Both the position numbers and the translations under genes were made by a program. Source: JBDHWG01 sp039810085 (GTDB lineage Bacteria; Chloroflexota; Anaerolineae; Epilineales; JAHCIE01). From it: a DNA stretch of 64,000 nucleotides. The notes beneath the pieces were generated by a model, which was not told the origin of the DNA, ran no database searches, and was given only the letters and a program-made list of their open reading frames with translations. Within the stretch, counting starts at the first letter, position 1. Every line of letters begins with the position of its first letter. Below, one piece after another: positions 1 to 9,285 of this stretch. The stretch spans positions 124,001-188,000 of the forward strand of contig JBDHWG010000004.1 of the NCBI GenBank assembly GCA_039810085.1, read 5' to 3'.

Positions 1-858
1 GCCGCCGACAGCGCCCCCACGGAGGGCAAGGTCAAACAGCGTGTCGATGTCCGGCGTTGTGACGGACGCATCAAGCTGCTGCTGGCAGCGCCAGTTGTCA
101 AACAGCAAGGCTCCGAAGCTGTGCAGGTCACCCGCAATAAGCGCGTCGCGCATCTCGATGGCGATGGCTTTCAGGCGTCGGAGCGCGTCGGTCGTTCGCG
201 GGTCGCCACGCCGGTAGTTGCCCATGACCCTGGTGATTATATCGCCCGAAATGCGCGAGTGGCCCGTGTAGCACAAGACCAGGCCCTGCATAAGCGCATC
301 GACGACGGGCGGCGGCACGTCAAGGCGCGTGCTGGTGGCTACCGGATCCTTGAATTCGAGGTACTGGAAACCGCCGTTGAGCGCGGCGTATTGGTCCTGG
401 CGTCCACCCGCGACCCCGATCTCATCCACTTCGAGATAGTGGGCACGGTTGGCCAGTTCCTCGCGCGGCCACGAGTCGGACCGCAAGGCGCTCAATGCTC
501 CGAGCAGGGCGACGCCGACCGAGGCCGACGCGCCGACGCCCGCGCCCAGTGGCGTCTCGCTCGCAACGACCACGTCCACCCCGCCGACACTTGACACGCG
601 CACTGCTGCCTTGAGCAAGTCGAGCGTTCCGTCATAAGCGAGGGTGTCGAGGCGGTCGGCTTCAACCGTGACTTGATAGTCATTGGATGCGAGCCGAATA
701 CGGGCATCCTCGCGCTGCTGGACGCGCACCGTTGCGTAGCGGCGAATAGCGACGTTGAGGACAGCGCCGCCTTCCTCGGTCGAGAAGGGTGGCACGTCGG
801 TCCAGCCTCCGCCGAGATCGAAGCGCATCGGCGCGCGTGCGGTGACGGTTAGGGGCAT
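1..858 (-). CDS. GHMP-family sugar kinase, HddA-like (3' end cut by window edge)
   Basis: A leftward gene read from an ATG at 858; 286 codons are visible and the C-terminus lies outside the window. Residues 8-25 read RAPMRFDLGGGWTDVPPF, the GHMP substrate-binding motif 1 typical of D-glycero-D-manno-heptose 7-phosphate kinase and fucokinase-like enzymes. Residues 102-115 (TPLGAGVGASASVG) form the ATP-binding motif 2. A GGRQDQYAA block (151-159) and a later YTGHSRISGDII block are also characteristic of the HddA group. Family members phosphorylate a sugar or sugar phosphate at C1 for NDP-sugar synthesis; the substrate here is inferred, not shown. The gene begins 13 bp after the stop of the upstream carboxylase on the same strand, so co-transcription is likely, though the functions do not obviously match. 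The missing end should hold the glycine-rich motif 3. Confidence 0.85.
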   Translation of the reverse strand, partial: MPLTVTARAPMRFDLGGGWTDVPPFSTEEGGAVLNVAIRRYATVRVQQREDARIRLASNDYQVTVEADRLDTLAYDGTLDLLKAAVRVSSVGGVDVVVASETPLGAGVGASASVGVALLGALSALRSDSWPREELANRAHYLEVDEIGVAGGRQDQYAALNGGFQYLEFKDPVATSTRLDVPPPVVDALMQGLVLCYTGHSRISGDIITRVMGNYRRGDPRTTDALRRLKAIAIEMRDALIAGDLHSFGALLFDNWRCQQQLDASVTTPDIDTLFDLALRGGAVGG

Positions 859-871
859 GACGCTCTCCAGG

Positions 872-2482
872 CTACATGCGGAAGACGCCGTACTCGGTGC
901 GCTCCGTCGGCGCGTTGAGGCACGCCGAGAGGGCAAGGGCCAGGACGCGCCGCGTCTCCGACGGATCGAGAATGCCGTCGTCCCATAACCGCCCCGTGGA
1001 ATAGTAAGGGTTGCCTTCGTGCTCGTACTTTTCGAGGATGGGCGCTTTGAAACGCTCCTGCTCGACGGCTGGCATGAGCGCCTGTCCCGCGCGGGCAAGC
1101 TGATCCTGCTTGACCGTCAAAAGGACATTCGCGGCCTGCTCGCCGCCCATGACACTGATGCGGCTGTTGGGCCACATCCACAGGAAGCGCGGGGCATACG
1201 CGCGCCCGCACATGCCGTAGTTGCCCGCCCCGAACGAGCCGCCGATGATCACGGTCAACTTCGGCACGCGGGCGTTGGCGACGGCGTGCACCATTTTTGC
1301 GCCGTCTTTGGCGATACCGCCCGCCTCATACTCTCGCCCCACCATGAAGCCGGTGATGTTCTGGAGGAACAGCAGGGGGATGTTGCGCGCCGTGCATAGC
1401 TCGACGAAGTGAGCGCCTTTTAGAGCAGATTCGCGGAATAGGACGCCGTTGTTGCCCAGGATGCCGACTGGGTAGCCGTGGATGCGGGCGAAGCCGGTCA
1501 CGAGCGTCTCGCCGTAGAGCGGCTTGAACTCGCGCAGCTTGCTGCCGTCCACGAGGCGGGCGATGACCTCGCGCACGTCGTAGGTCTCACGGAAGGTGCG
1601 CGGGAGGATGCCGTACAGCTCCTCGGCGTCGTACAACGGCTCTTCCGGTGGTGCGATGTCGAGGTCGACGCGTTTGCGCGTGTTCAGCGTTGCGACGATG
1701 GCGCGCGCCTGATCGATGGCATGGTCGTCGTTGAGAGCGAGATGGTCAGCCACACCGGAGAGGCGCGTGTGGACATCCGCGCCGCCCAGGTCCTCGGCTG
1801 AGACTTCCTCGCCCGTGGCTGCCTTGACCAGCGGCGGCCCGCCCAAGAAGATCGTCCCGGTGCCGCGCACGATGATGGTCTCGTCGCTCATCGCGGGGAC
1901 GTACGCGCCGCCCGCCGTGCAGGACCCCATGACGACGGCAATCTGGGGGATGCCCTGGGCGCTCATGCGGGCCTGGTTGTAGAAGATGCGCCCGAAGTCA
2001 TCCACGTCGGGGAAGACCTCGTCCTGCATGGGCAGGAACGCGCCGCCTGAGTCGACCAGGTAGATGCACGGGAGGTGATTCTCCTCGGCGATGGTCTGGG
2101 CGCGCAGATGTTTCTTGACCGTGGTGGGGTAGTACGTGCCGCCCTTCACTGTGGCGTCGTTGGCGACAATCATGCACTCGCGGCCCGCGACCGAACCAAT
2201 GCCGGTCACGATGCCCGCCGCCGGCGCTTCGTTGAAGTACATGTCCCACGCGGCGAGGGGCGACAGCTCCAGGAAGGGCGAGCCGGGGTCGAGAAGGCGG
2301 CGGATACGGTCGCGGACAAAGAGCTTATTCTGCTCGGCGTGCCGCTTTTGGGCGCGCTCGCCGCCACCCTTGCGCACCAGGGCGAGGCGCTCCTTTAACT
2401 CGTTGGCCAGGGCTTGGTTGTGAGCGGCGTTCGCGGCAAATCGTTCGTCGTCGGTGTCGATTTGGGATTCAATGATTTCCAT
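872..2482 (-). CDS. mccB: Methylcrotonyl-CoA carboxylase carboxyltransferase (beta) subunit
   Basis: A 536-residue biotin-dependent carboxyltransferase of normal MccB length. It carries the two crotonase-like halves: an N-terminal block with KGGTYYPTTVKKHLRAQ, FGRIFYNQARMSAQGIPQIA and GSCTAGGAYVPAMSDE, and a C-terminal block with NNGVLFRESALKGAHF, LQNITGFMVG and GGSFGAGNYGMCGRAY. These strings are closer to MccB than to propionyl-CoA or acetyl-CoA carboxylase beta chains. MccB transfers carboxyl from biotin to 3-methylcrotonyl-CoA in leucine catabolism; geranyl-CoA carboxylase is the closest alternative. The biotin-carrying alpha subunit is not in the window. The acetoacetate-CoA ligase at 51537-53507 would act further down the same route. 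A sugar kinase gene follows 13 bp downstream. Confidence 0.9.
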   Translation of the reverse strand: MEIIESQIDTDDERFAANAAHNQALANELKERLALVRKGGGERAQKRHAEQNKLFVRDRIRRLLDPGSPFLELSPLAAWDMYFNEAPAAGIVTGIGSVAGRECMIVANDATVKGGTYYPTTVKKHLRAQTIAEENHLPCIYLVDSGGAFLPMQDEVFPDVDDFGRIFYNQARMSAQGIPQIAVVMGSCTAGGAYVPAMSDETIIVRGTGTIFLGGPPLVKAATGEEVSAEDLGGADVHTRLSGVADHLALNDDHAIDQARAIVATLNTRKRVDLDIAPPEEPLYDAEELYGILPRTFRETYDVREVIARLVDGSKLREFKPLYGETLVTGFARIHGYPVGILGNNGVLFRESALKGAHFVELCTARNIPLLFLQNITGFMVGREYEAGGIAKDGAKMVHAVANARVPKLTVIIGGSFGAGNYGMCGRAYAPRFLWMWPNSRISVMGGEQAANVLLTVKQDQLARAGQALMPAVEQERFKAPILEKYEHEGNPYYSTGRLWDDGILDPSETRRVLALALSACLNAPTERTEYGVFRM

Positions 2483-2615
2483 GATGGGCGCCTTTGAACA
2501 TCATGACTTATGCGGGCTATGGCCTCAGTATACAATGACCCCCTTCTAGAGGCAAGATAGAATTTCAGAGGGCAGCCGGATACAAGCTGGCCCATGCTCA
2601 CATGCGCATTGTTTG

Positions 2616-3113
2616 CTACCACCCTTGTGTGCCAGGCTCGCCTTTGAACGGGCCGACGATGTCGCGCGTGATCCAGCCGCCGTAGAAGTCGCCCGGCTGC
2701 GGTGTCACTACCTCGCCGTCCACGGTGCAGGCATCCATGCGCCCTGGGTAGAAGGCGACATAATCCTTGATGGCGGCGAAGGCTGGTGTGGGGGCGGGGT
2801 AGAACCAGGCACCATCCCGCGCTGTCCGCTCGCCGACAGTCACTGTGTAGTAGCCTGCGCGGCCTTTCCACTCGCAGTAGCTGGCGCGGCCGGTACGTGT
2901 CAGGTACTCCATCTGGATGTCTTCGAGCGGAATGTAGTAGACGGGCGGGTGGCTCGTCTCCAGGACGCGCTTGGCGCGGTGCGTGTCGGCGATGACCACG
3001 CCGTTGAACGTCACCTGAATGTGCTTGTCACTGTCCTCAACGCGCGGCGGGCGCGGGTAGTCCCACACCGACTCCTGCCCTTTTCCTGGTTGGACCCTCT
3101 GATATGCTTTCAT
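2616..3113 (-). CDS. DUF427 domain protein
   Basis: A 165-residue soluble protein that looks like DUF427 throughout: a short N-terminal segment, then VTFNGVVIADTHRAKRVLET, then a central YYIPLEDIQMEYLTRT followed by SYCEWKGRAGYYTV, and finally the KDYVAFYPGRMDAC block. DUF427 proteins are small beta-rich proteins with no established biochemical role. The gene precedes the mccB-like gene on the same strand with about 130 bp between them, so a shared transcript is possible but not required. No signal peptide or membrane segment is visible. Confidence 0.8.
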   Translation of the reverse strand: MKAYQRVQPGKGQESVWDYPRPPRVEDSDKHIQVTFNGVVIADTHRAKRVLETSHPPVYYIPLEDIQMEYLTRTGRASYCEWKGRAGYYTVTVGERTARDGAWFYPAPTPAFAAIKDYVAFYPGRMDACTVDGEVVTPQPGDFYGGWITRDIVGPFKGEPGTQGW

Positions 3114-3358
3114 GATTGACCCTCTCGGCTAATTCTCTCGTTCACGCCTGCTGTCCAGAATCTAATTTTGGAAGAATCTTTCCCCGATGCCTTCGTTGTT
3201 CTTGATGTGCTGAGAGTCAGGCTGACCCGCAGAAATCATCCGACTTACCGATAGACAACGAACGTCCTTTGCAGTATATTGTGTTGCATACACCTCGATA
3301 CCTCAGCAGCGTCCGTTTCACCTGTCCCACCGCTTCGATGATGCCAAAGGAGCCAGCC

Positions 3359-6300
3359 ATGCGTAGCCACGTTCGGTTCCTCATTATTGGTTTGCTATTT
3401 GCCGCGCTAGCTCTGGCCCCAGGCCTCGCATTCGTGCCTTCTAATGGAGTCCAGGCGGCCCCCAATCCCCCACAGCATGCTCCCTCTACCAAACCCGCCA
3501 CGCTTTCCCCCTCGGACTACACATTCGTAGACCTGGGAGCCTTGGCTGTTCCATCTGGAAGGCATGTAGACAGTTTTGCCACCGCTATCAGCAACGCAGG
3601 GGACATTATTGGCCGGTCAACTTCTACTGCACTTCTCGGACGCTCACCAGTTGTGTGGGTGGGGCGCCAGATCTACGAATTGCCCGGGTTGATTGATCAG
3701 TATTCGATCAACGCAAGCGGGATTAGTGAGGCGGGGCGTATCGTAGGCGCAACGGGAACAGGTTCAGACCCTAACGCCCCATGCCCCGGCCAGAGCCGAG
3801 CTGTCTTATGGGAGAATCGCGTGCCAATCGATTTGAATGATCGGCTGCCGGCTAACTCCCCTTGGGTGCTTTGCGAAGCCTATGATATCAGTGACGACGG
3901 GGGCGTTGTACGTATTGTCGGTTATAGTACGCTCAACAACGTTCGGACCGGGTTTCTGTGGGAGGATGGTACGCTGACAGAGTTGCGTACCCCCGGGCAG
4001 CATCATAGCTGGCCGCTTGCCTTAACCAGCGGAGCAGCGAAAATCGTTGGCGTCGGCATCGGCCCTGAGAGTGAGCCGGGTCCGATTTTGTGGGAGCGCA
4101 ATAGCACTGGCGGATATGACGCTCGTGACGTCGGGGCGCTCAGTTATCCGGGTTTTCCGTGGAGGGTGAGCGAGGGCGGCAATATCGTGGGATATAGGGG
4201 CGCCTATAACAACCCTCAAGCAATTTTGTGGGACCGTACTAGCACGGGCGGATACGCTGCCCGGGACCTAGGTACGCCTGGGGAGACGAGTGTCGCATAT
4301 GGCATCAATCGGGGCGGGCAGGTGGTCGGCACCTATCGAGTGCGCCATGACTTCGACGTCGAGGATCATGCGTTCCTGTGGCTGAACGGCGTCCTCACGG
4401 ATCTCGACACTCTTCTTCCCCCAGGTTCGCCCTGGCATCTTGAGCAAGCGATGGACATCAATGATAGGGGTGAGATTGTCGGGCAGGGATGCATCAACTG
4501 CAATACAGCATCTGAAGAACAGCATGCCTTCTTGCTGACACCTGTCACGGCGCCAACCGCCTGCCGGGATGCCGAAGATCTTTTCAATGACTCGACGCTC
4601 GACTCTGACTGGCACTGGGTCAACCCCCGTCAAGGCAGCACCGCGACCTACACGTTTGTGACTCCAGGCGCCAGCCCTGATCCAGTTCTGCGTATCACGG
4701 CCCCGCCAGGCTATGATCTCGCGCCCTACTCCAACCAGGACGCTCCGCGCCTGATGCGACGGGCGGGTGAGGAGTTCGCCGTCGAGACTTCAGTGATGCT
4801 TGACCCGGGGAGCGGCTACCAGGGCGCGGGGATCGTTATCTGGCAGGATGCAGACAATTTCCTGCGCCTGGAGCGTGGTCTCGTCGGTGTTGGTAACCAG
4901 CAAGGCATCCTGTTGAGCCAGAATAGCGGCGGACACTACACCGTCATCACAGGCCCCGACACGCAGCCAACGACTGCGACAGTGATTGACCTGAGTCTGA
5001 CCCGGCGCGGTGACACGTTTACCGCGCGCTGGCGACCGTCCGGCACAACAGGTTGGCATGAGGCCGGCAGCACGACGATGGCATTGAGCAAGAGTATCGA
5101 GGTCGGGCTAGACGTCGTCGCATCGCAGTCCAGCAGCTCGAACTTGTCTGCCGACTTCTCATACTTTCGCCTCTACTGTCCGCATGACAGCGGCTTCCGA
5201 CCGAACGTGAACGGGTTCCATTTTCGGAACAAGGACGTGGCAGGACCAGGGCCCGTGCCTCTCGTGTTCGATAAACAGGCTCTCGAGAATGTTCTGGGGG
5301 CTGATGCGCATGAAGACTGTATGTCACTCAACCGCCTCAATTGTCCCTGGCGGTCAGGAGCTGATAGCCTCATTAAGGCTGTGTACGACACTCTCGTTGA
5401 CAGTGGAGCATGCACCGGGATGACGAATGCAGCGATAACGTTGTACAATGGCAAGAGGCTACATGCACTGGACCAGGAGCCATCCGATCTCGATCCCTCG
5501 GCCATGAATACGTGGAACTTGCCCAATAATCTCACTGTGAAACGCTATATCATCGGCGAAATGCTGAGAGCGTGGATGGTGTCAGATGATCCAGAGATCA
5601 ACCCGACTTTCGAGGAATCCTGGCGACGTATGGCGACTTTCTTGGACGAGGGTTCGCCCACCGACTTCGCCATTGCCGTCACTGTTAGGCAAGATAACGG
5701 GACTTTGAAGGTCGAGGGATCCCACGTGGTCGTTGTCGATAGAATGCAGCAGCTCGACCCTGAAAGCTATACCCTGAACATCTACGACTCCAATGAGCCC
5801 GGCATAGACCGCGTCATTGTTGTGTGGCGCGAGCCTTCGGGTCAGTGGAAGGTGAGGCATCCCGGTTTTCCTCTAGATAATCCGAACTGGTTGGAGATCG
5901 GGGACTACGGCAATCCGAAGATCTATGGCACGAAGACACTCGAGTATCCACTGCGTTGGCCGCCATTCCCACGTCAGTCCAAGGTGTCGGACGGGTCTGC
6001 TGGCGGTGGGCTGCTGACTGTAGCGCTCTACGGTGGCGCCGACTTGTGGGTGACAAACGCCCAGGAGCAGCGGATAGGAGGCGTAGGGCCCGAGCTTGTG
6101 AATGAGATCCCGGGGGCGGACCGAAGAGATATCAGCGGTGGAAATCCTGAGGCGCCGTACATCAGCTTCCCGCAATATGCGTTGCCGACTGCCGATTACA
6201 CGGTCTCTATAGACGGCAGCCGACTCGAGGCGTCGGAGACAGACATGCTAAGCATCGTCGGGCCGGGTTTCTTCCACCTCGTGCGCGACGTGCCGTTGCA

Positions 6301-6805
6301 GTCATCCTCGCGTGACGAACTTATGACGACGGCGGATGGAACAAAGCTGGCCTTCAAGGCCAGCGAGGCAAAGACGCCGACACTGTCCCTGACCTTCGAA
6401 ACTGGTACCGAAGGCTGGCTGTTCGAAATGCATGGCGTGGACATTGGCGCGGGCGAGGTCGTAACGACCACCGTAGACATGCCGCATGGGGTGCTTGTGC
6501 TCAACAACAAGAACGCGAGCGGTGGGGAGTATGACCTGCGCATTATCCACACAGCTCAGACGGAACAGGAGTTCACCCATGCGCATGCGTCGGTGGCGCA
6601 TGGCGACACACACTACGTGGATTACACGGGCTGGACAGGAGGCTCGCTCGTGCTGCGCATTGACCACGGCAGCGATGGTAGCATCGACGAAACAATCACC
6701 CTGACGAACGAGGCTCACCAAGTCTATTTGCCGCTCTTATGGTATCGGGGTCCCCTGCCTGCGCCTCGGGACGTGACGCGCATCTCGAAACAGTCAGGAA
6801 GATGA
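3359..6805 (+). CDS. Large secreted HAF-repeat / lectin-like / papain-like protein
   Basis: The ATG at 3359 is chosen because AAAGGAG lies 6 bp upstream and it opens a clear signal peptide (MRSHVRFLIIGLLFAALALA, cleavage near VQA-AP). The reading frame is open further upstream, to 3269. The mature protein (about 1,148 residues in total) starts with five or six HAF-type repeats (DLGAL, AISNAGDIIG, INDRGEIVG, HAFLW patterns) to about residue 400. A DUF1349-like concanavalin fold follows, about 430-620 (FNDSTLDSDWHW, GAGIVIWQDADNFLRLERG). Residues 640-880 have a papain-like layout with Cys685 in ACTGM, His789 in GSHVVVV and Asp810/Asn812 in YDSNEPG. The C-terminal region is beta-rich and ends with a VYLPLLWY motif. 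Extracellular location is confident. Peptidase activity is inferred only from the residue layout. Confidence 0.75.
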   Translation: MRSHVRFLIIGLLFAALALAPGLAFVPSNGVQAAPNPPQHAPSTKPATLSPSDYTFVDLGALAVPSGRHVDSFATAISNAGDIIGRSTSTALLGRSPVVWVGRQIYELPGLIDQYSINASGISEAGRIVGATGTGSDPNAPCPGQSRAVLWENRVPIDLNDRLPANSPWVLCEAYDISDDGGVVRIVGYSTLNNVRTGFLWEDGTLTELRTPGQHHSWPLALTSGAAKIVGVGIGPESEPGPILWERNSTGGYDARDVGALSYPGFPWRVSEGGNIVGYRGAYNNPQAILWDRTSTGGYAARDLGTPGETSVAYGINRGGQVVGTYRVRHDFDVEDHAFLWLNGVLTDLDTLLPPGSPWHLEQAMDINDRGEIVGQGCINCNTASEEQHAFLLTPVTAPTACRDAEDLFNDSTLDSDWHWVNPRQGSTATYTFVTPGASPDPVLRITAPPGYDLAPYSNQDAPRLMRRAGEEFAVETSVMLDPGSGYQGAGIVIWQDADNFLRLERGLVGVGNQQGILLSQNSGGHYTVITGPDTQPTTATVIDLSLTRRGDTFTARWRPSGTTGWHEAGSTTMALSKSIEVGLDVVASQSSSSNLSADFSYFRLYCPHDSGFRPNVNGFHFRNKDVAGPGPVPLVFDKQALENVLGADAHEDCMSLNRLNCPWRSGADSLIKAVYDTLVDSGACTGMTNAAITLYNGKRLHALDQEPSDLDPSAMNTWNLPNNLTVKRYIIGEMLRAWMVSDDPEINPTFEESWRRMATFLDEGSPTDFAIAVTVRQDNGTLKVEGSHVVVVDRMQQLDPESYTLNIYDSNEPGIDRVIVVWREPSGQWKVRHPGFPLDNPNWLEIGDYGNPKIYGTKTLEYPLRWPPFPRQSKVSDGSAGGGLLTVALYGGADLWVTNAQEQRIGGVGPELVNEIPGADRRDISGGNPEAPYISFPQYALPTADYTVSIDGSRLEASETDMLSIVGPGFFHLVRDVPLQSSSRDELMTTADGTKLAFKASEAKTPTLSLTFETGTEGWLFEMHGVDIGAGEVVTTTVDMPHGVLVLNNKNASGGEYDLRIIHTAQTEQEFTHAHASVAHGDTHYVDYTGWTGGSLVLRIDHGSDGSIDETITLTNEAHQVYLPLLWYRGPLPAPRDVTRISKQSGR

Positions 6806-6806
6806 A

Positions 6807-6989
6807 GTGATGTCATTACGTTTCATGCTTCGCCAGCATCTGCGAGAGTATATCGCAGATCTCGAAGACGAACTTCGATGGGACAATACATTTGGGAGAA
6901 CTCAGGCACAACTGATTGAAGCGGCCCAGCGAGCTAGAGCGGAAATCGCCAGAGCACAGGTTCGCCCGCTCGATGTCGACGACCTATGA
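6807..6989 (+). CDS. Small hypothetical protein (60 aa)
   Basis: A short ORF starting with GTG (6807) or ATG (6810), immediately after the stop of the secreted protein gene. The product is charged and helical in character (DLEDELRWDN, then RARAEIARAQ) and resembles no family I recognise. It could be a short alpha-helical partner of the following P-loop protein, whose start overlaps or abuts its end, or it could be non-coding. No clear ribosome-binding site separates it from the preceding stop, so translation would depend on reinitiation. Confidence 0.35.
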   Translation: MMSLRFMLRQHLREYIADLEDELRWDNTFGRTQAQLIEAAQRARAEIARAQVRPLDVDDL

Positions 6990-7575
6990 AGTCGGCGACA
7001 TGAGACCGAACGTTTCTTCGCGTAGTCAGCTGGGCATCCTCATGCTCAACGGGTCGTTTGGTGTCGGCAAGACGGCGGTCGCGTGTGCTCTTCTTGAGCT
7101 GATCCCCGGCGCTTTGCTGTTCGATCCTGAGGTGGTCGGGACGTGCGCCCGTCGGGTCACGGAAGGCGTGCGATATGGCGCGGAAGACACGGACGACTAC
7201 CAGGACATTGCCCTATGGCGTTTGCTGACCGTCACGACGGGGCAACACCTCTACCGCCAGTACGAACGCCCCTTGATCGTGCCGATGACCCTGGTCAATT
7301 GCTCCTACCTGGCCGCCATCCGCAGCGGGTTCGAGGCCGTCGCGCCAGTCTACCACTTCTGCCTGACGGCGCCGCTTCCCGTCGTCCAGCAGCGCCTGCT
7401 CGACCGGGGCGACGGGCCTGGAACGTGGCCGTGGGAGAAGGCTGCGCAATGTGTTCCGGTGCTCGAGGACAATCACTATCAGGAACACATCTCGACCGAG
7501 GACCGAACGGTGGGGGAAATTGCGACGAGCATTCTCGAAAGGGTGTCCCAGCGGCAGCTCGAAAACCATGCGTGA
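6973..7575 (+). CDS. P-loop ATPase/kinase, TmrB-like
   Basis: A P-loop protein of about 200 residues with a Walker A motif LNGSFGVGKT near its N-terminus, followed by LLFDPEVVG, which matches the pattern of TmrB (tunicamycin resistance) and related small ATP-binding proteins (INGAFGSGKT then LFDPE). Later blocks (MTLVNCSYLAAI, HFCLTAPLPVVQQRLLDRG, then a lid-like Arg/Trp segment) fit a nucleoside-kinase-type fold. Starts at 6973 or 7000 are both plausible and neither has a strong ribosome-binding site; the frame also opens with a TTG at 6916. A GNAT gene follows after 11 bp, so the two probably form a small operon, possibly for modifying or tolerating a toxic small molecule. The substrate is unknown. 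Confidence 0.65.
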   Translation: MSTTYEVGDMRPNVSSRSQLGILMLNGSFGVGKTAVACALLELIPGALLFDPEVVGTCARRVTEGVRYGAEDTDDYQDIALWRLLTVTTGQHLYRQYERPLIVPMTLVNCSYLAAIRSGFEAVAPVYHFCLTAPLPVVQQRLLDRGDGPGTWPWEKAAQCVPVLEDNHYQEHISTEDRTVGEIATSILERVSQRQLENHA

Positions 7576-7586
7576 GGAGATGGAGA

Positions 7587-8033
7587 ATGGCAGGTGAGGT
7601 ACACCTACGTGATGTGACACCCGACGATCTGCCGATCTTCTTCGAGCATCAGCTCGACCCGGTGGCGACCGAAATGGCTGCGTTTCCGTCGCGGGATAGG
7701 GGCGCGTTCATGGCGCACTGGGACAAAGTCCTGGCCGATGAGAGTGCCATCAAGCAGACGATTCTGGTCGATGGTCAAGTGGCGGGTAATATCGGGAGCT
7801 GGGAGCAGGATGGGGAGCGCCTTGTAGGCTACTGGATTGGGCGCGACTACTGGGGACACGGTGTGGCGACAGCTGCGCTATCCCAGTTTGTGGCGCGAAT
7901 CGCGGCGCGGCCGTTGTACGCTCACGTGGCGAAAACCAACGTCGCGTCGCAGCGAGTTCTGGAGAAATGCGGCTTCAGCACTATCGGCGAGGACGATGAG
8001 GAGTTTATCACTGTGCTGGCAAAGGGTCATTGA
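7587..8033 (+). CDS. GNAT family N-acetyltransferase
   Basis: A 148-residue GNAT of the RimJ/RimL (Acetyltransf_3) type. The N-terminal strand reads VHLRDVTPDDLPIFFEHQLD. The acetyl-CoA-binding region is YWIGRDYWGHGVATAALSQF (about residues 76-95). The signature NVASQRVLEKCGF near the end is typical of the family. A GAGGAG-like Shine-Dalgarno precedes the ATG. The frame is open far upstream, but that part is a shadow of the preceding kinase gene. RimJ/RimL-like enzymes acetylate protein N-termini, antibiotics or small amines; the substrate here cannot be inferred beyond the pairing with the TmrB-like protein. Confidence 0.85.
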   Translation: MAGEVHLRDVTPDDLPIFFEHQLDPVATEMAAFPSRDRGAFMAHWDKVLADESAIKQTILVDGQVAGNIGSWEQDGERLVGYWIGRDYWGHGVATAALSQFVARIAARPLYAHVAKTNVASQRVLEKCGFSTIGEDDEEFITVLAKGH

Positions 8034-8141
8034 CGGCCTGAATGCGCTTTGGGTGCAACGTGAGCCGTGTGGCCTGGAACTTGCGGAACGGGAGGGAGTT
8101 GCAAATTGAACTTCTAAGGCTTGTTTGCGAAAGGCATAGGT

Positions 8142-9275
8142 ATGTTTCTCTTCCCGTTTGCATTCCTCTTAGTATGGCTGGCAGGTCTCCTCTCTCTGTC
8201 CCTTCTCGGCGGTGGCGTCTACTTGATATACGCCTGGTACGTGGGTATCGTGATCGGCATCGGCTACCTGATCGGCGGAGTGGTCATGCTCCTTGTCAGT
8301 TTGCTAGGCCGCCCGCTGGTCTTGCTGCTGCTTGGCCGACATGGCGCGGACGAGCCGCACATGGTGCGCGGCGGGGAGACGCATCGAATTGCGGGCGCGG
8401 ATGGTACGGAGCTGCAGGTCGAGGTCTATGGCCGCTCGGACGCGCCGACACTAGTCCTGACGCACGGCTGGGGTCTGAACTCGACGGAGTGGTACTATGC
8501 CAAGCAGGCCCTCGCCGAGCGCTTCCGTCTCATCGTCTGGGATTTGCGTGGTTTAGGCGAGTCGACGCGCCCGAACAACAACGACTACCACCTTGAGCGC
8601 ATGGCGCACGACTTGCGCGCCGTCGTGGACTTCACGGGCAAAGGTCCCGTCACGCTCGTGGGCCACAGCATCGGCGGCATGATCATGCTCACCTTCTGCC
8701 GTCTATTCCCGCAGGAACTAGGGCGCCGGGTGCAGGGCCTGGTTCTCACCAACACGACGTATACCACGCCCACGCATACTATCCTAGCCAGCAGCTTCTT
8801 CCGAGCGATTCAGAAGCCCATCATCGAGCCACTGACCTACCTCACCATCTGGCTGGCGCCCGTGATGTGGCTGATGAACTGGCTGAGCTACCTCAACGGC
8901 AGCCTGCAGGCGATTGCTGCCCTGGCTGGCTTTGCGGGCTGTGAGACGCGGGGGCAGATTGACTTTGTTGCGCGGTTCCAGTTGCTTGCATGGCCTGGGG
9001 TGGCTGCTCGCGGCTCGCTGGGGATGATGCGCTTTGATGAGACGGACACCTTGCCGCACATTAGCGTCCCGACGCTTGTCGTCGGCGGCGATCACGACCG
9101 CCTGACCCGCCCGCACGCCAGCCTCCACATGGGCGAGACTATCCCGAATGCAGACCTGGTCATGCTCCAACCGTCGGGCCACATGGGTGTCTTGGAGCAG
9201 CATGACCAGTTTGCGCAGGCTGTTGAGAAATTTGTGGCTGAGACACAGCGTCGCGCCTCGGAGCGCGCTGCCTGA
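8142..9275 (+). CDS. Membrane-anchored alpha/beta hydrolase
   Basis: The first 60 residues hold two hydrophobic segments (FLFPFAFLLVWLAGLLSLSL and a second from the Tyr-rich stretch to LLGRPLVLLLL), followed by an alpha/beta hydrolase domain. Visible motifs are the oxyanion-loop HGWGLNSTEW, DLRGLGES, the nucleophile elbow GHSIGG with Ser176, and GGDHDRLTRPHAS with a late GHMGVLEQH holding the catalytic His. The ATG at 8142 is preferred because AAAGG lies at good distance; an in-frame TTG at 8121 would add seven residues. The fold resembles haloperoxidase or esterase-type hydrolases anchored to the inner face of the membrane. The substrate is unknown. Confidence 0.8.
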   Translation: MFLFPFAFLLVWLAGLLSLSLLGGGVYLIYAWYVGIVIGIGYLIGGVVMLLVSLLGRPLVLLLLGRHGADEPHMVRGGETHRIAGADGTELQVEVYGRSDAPTLVLTHGWGLNSTEWYYAKQALAERFRLIVWDLRGLGESTRPNNNDYHLERMAHDLRAVVDFTGKGPVTLVGHSIGGMIMLTFCRLFPQELGRRVQGLVLTNTTYTTPTHTILASSFFRAIQKPIIEPLTYLTIWLAPVMWLMNWLSYLNGSLQAIAALAGFAGCETRGQIDFVARFQLLAWPGVAARGSLGMMRFDETDTLPHISVPTLVVGGDHDRLTRPHASLHMGETIPNADLVMLQPSGHMGVLEQHDQFAQAVEKFVAETQRRASERAA

Positions 9276-9285
9276 CGCTGTGTAC

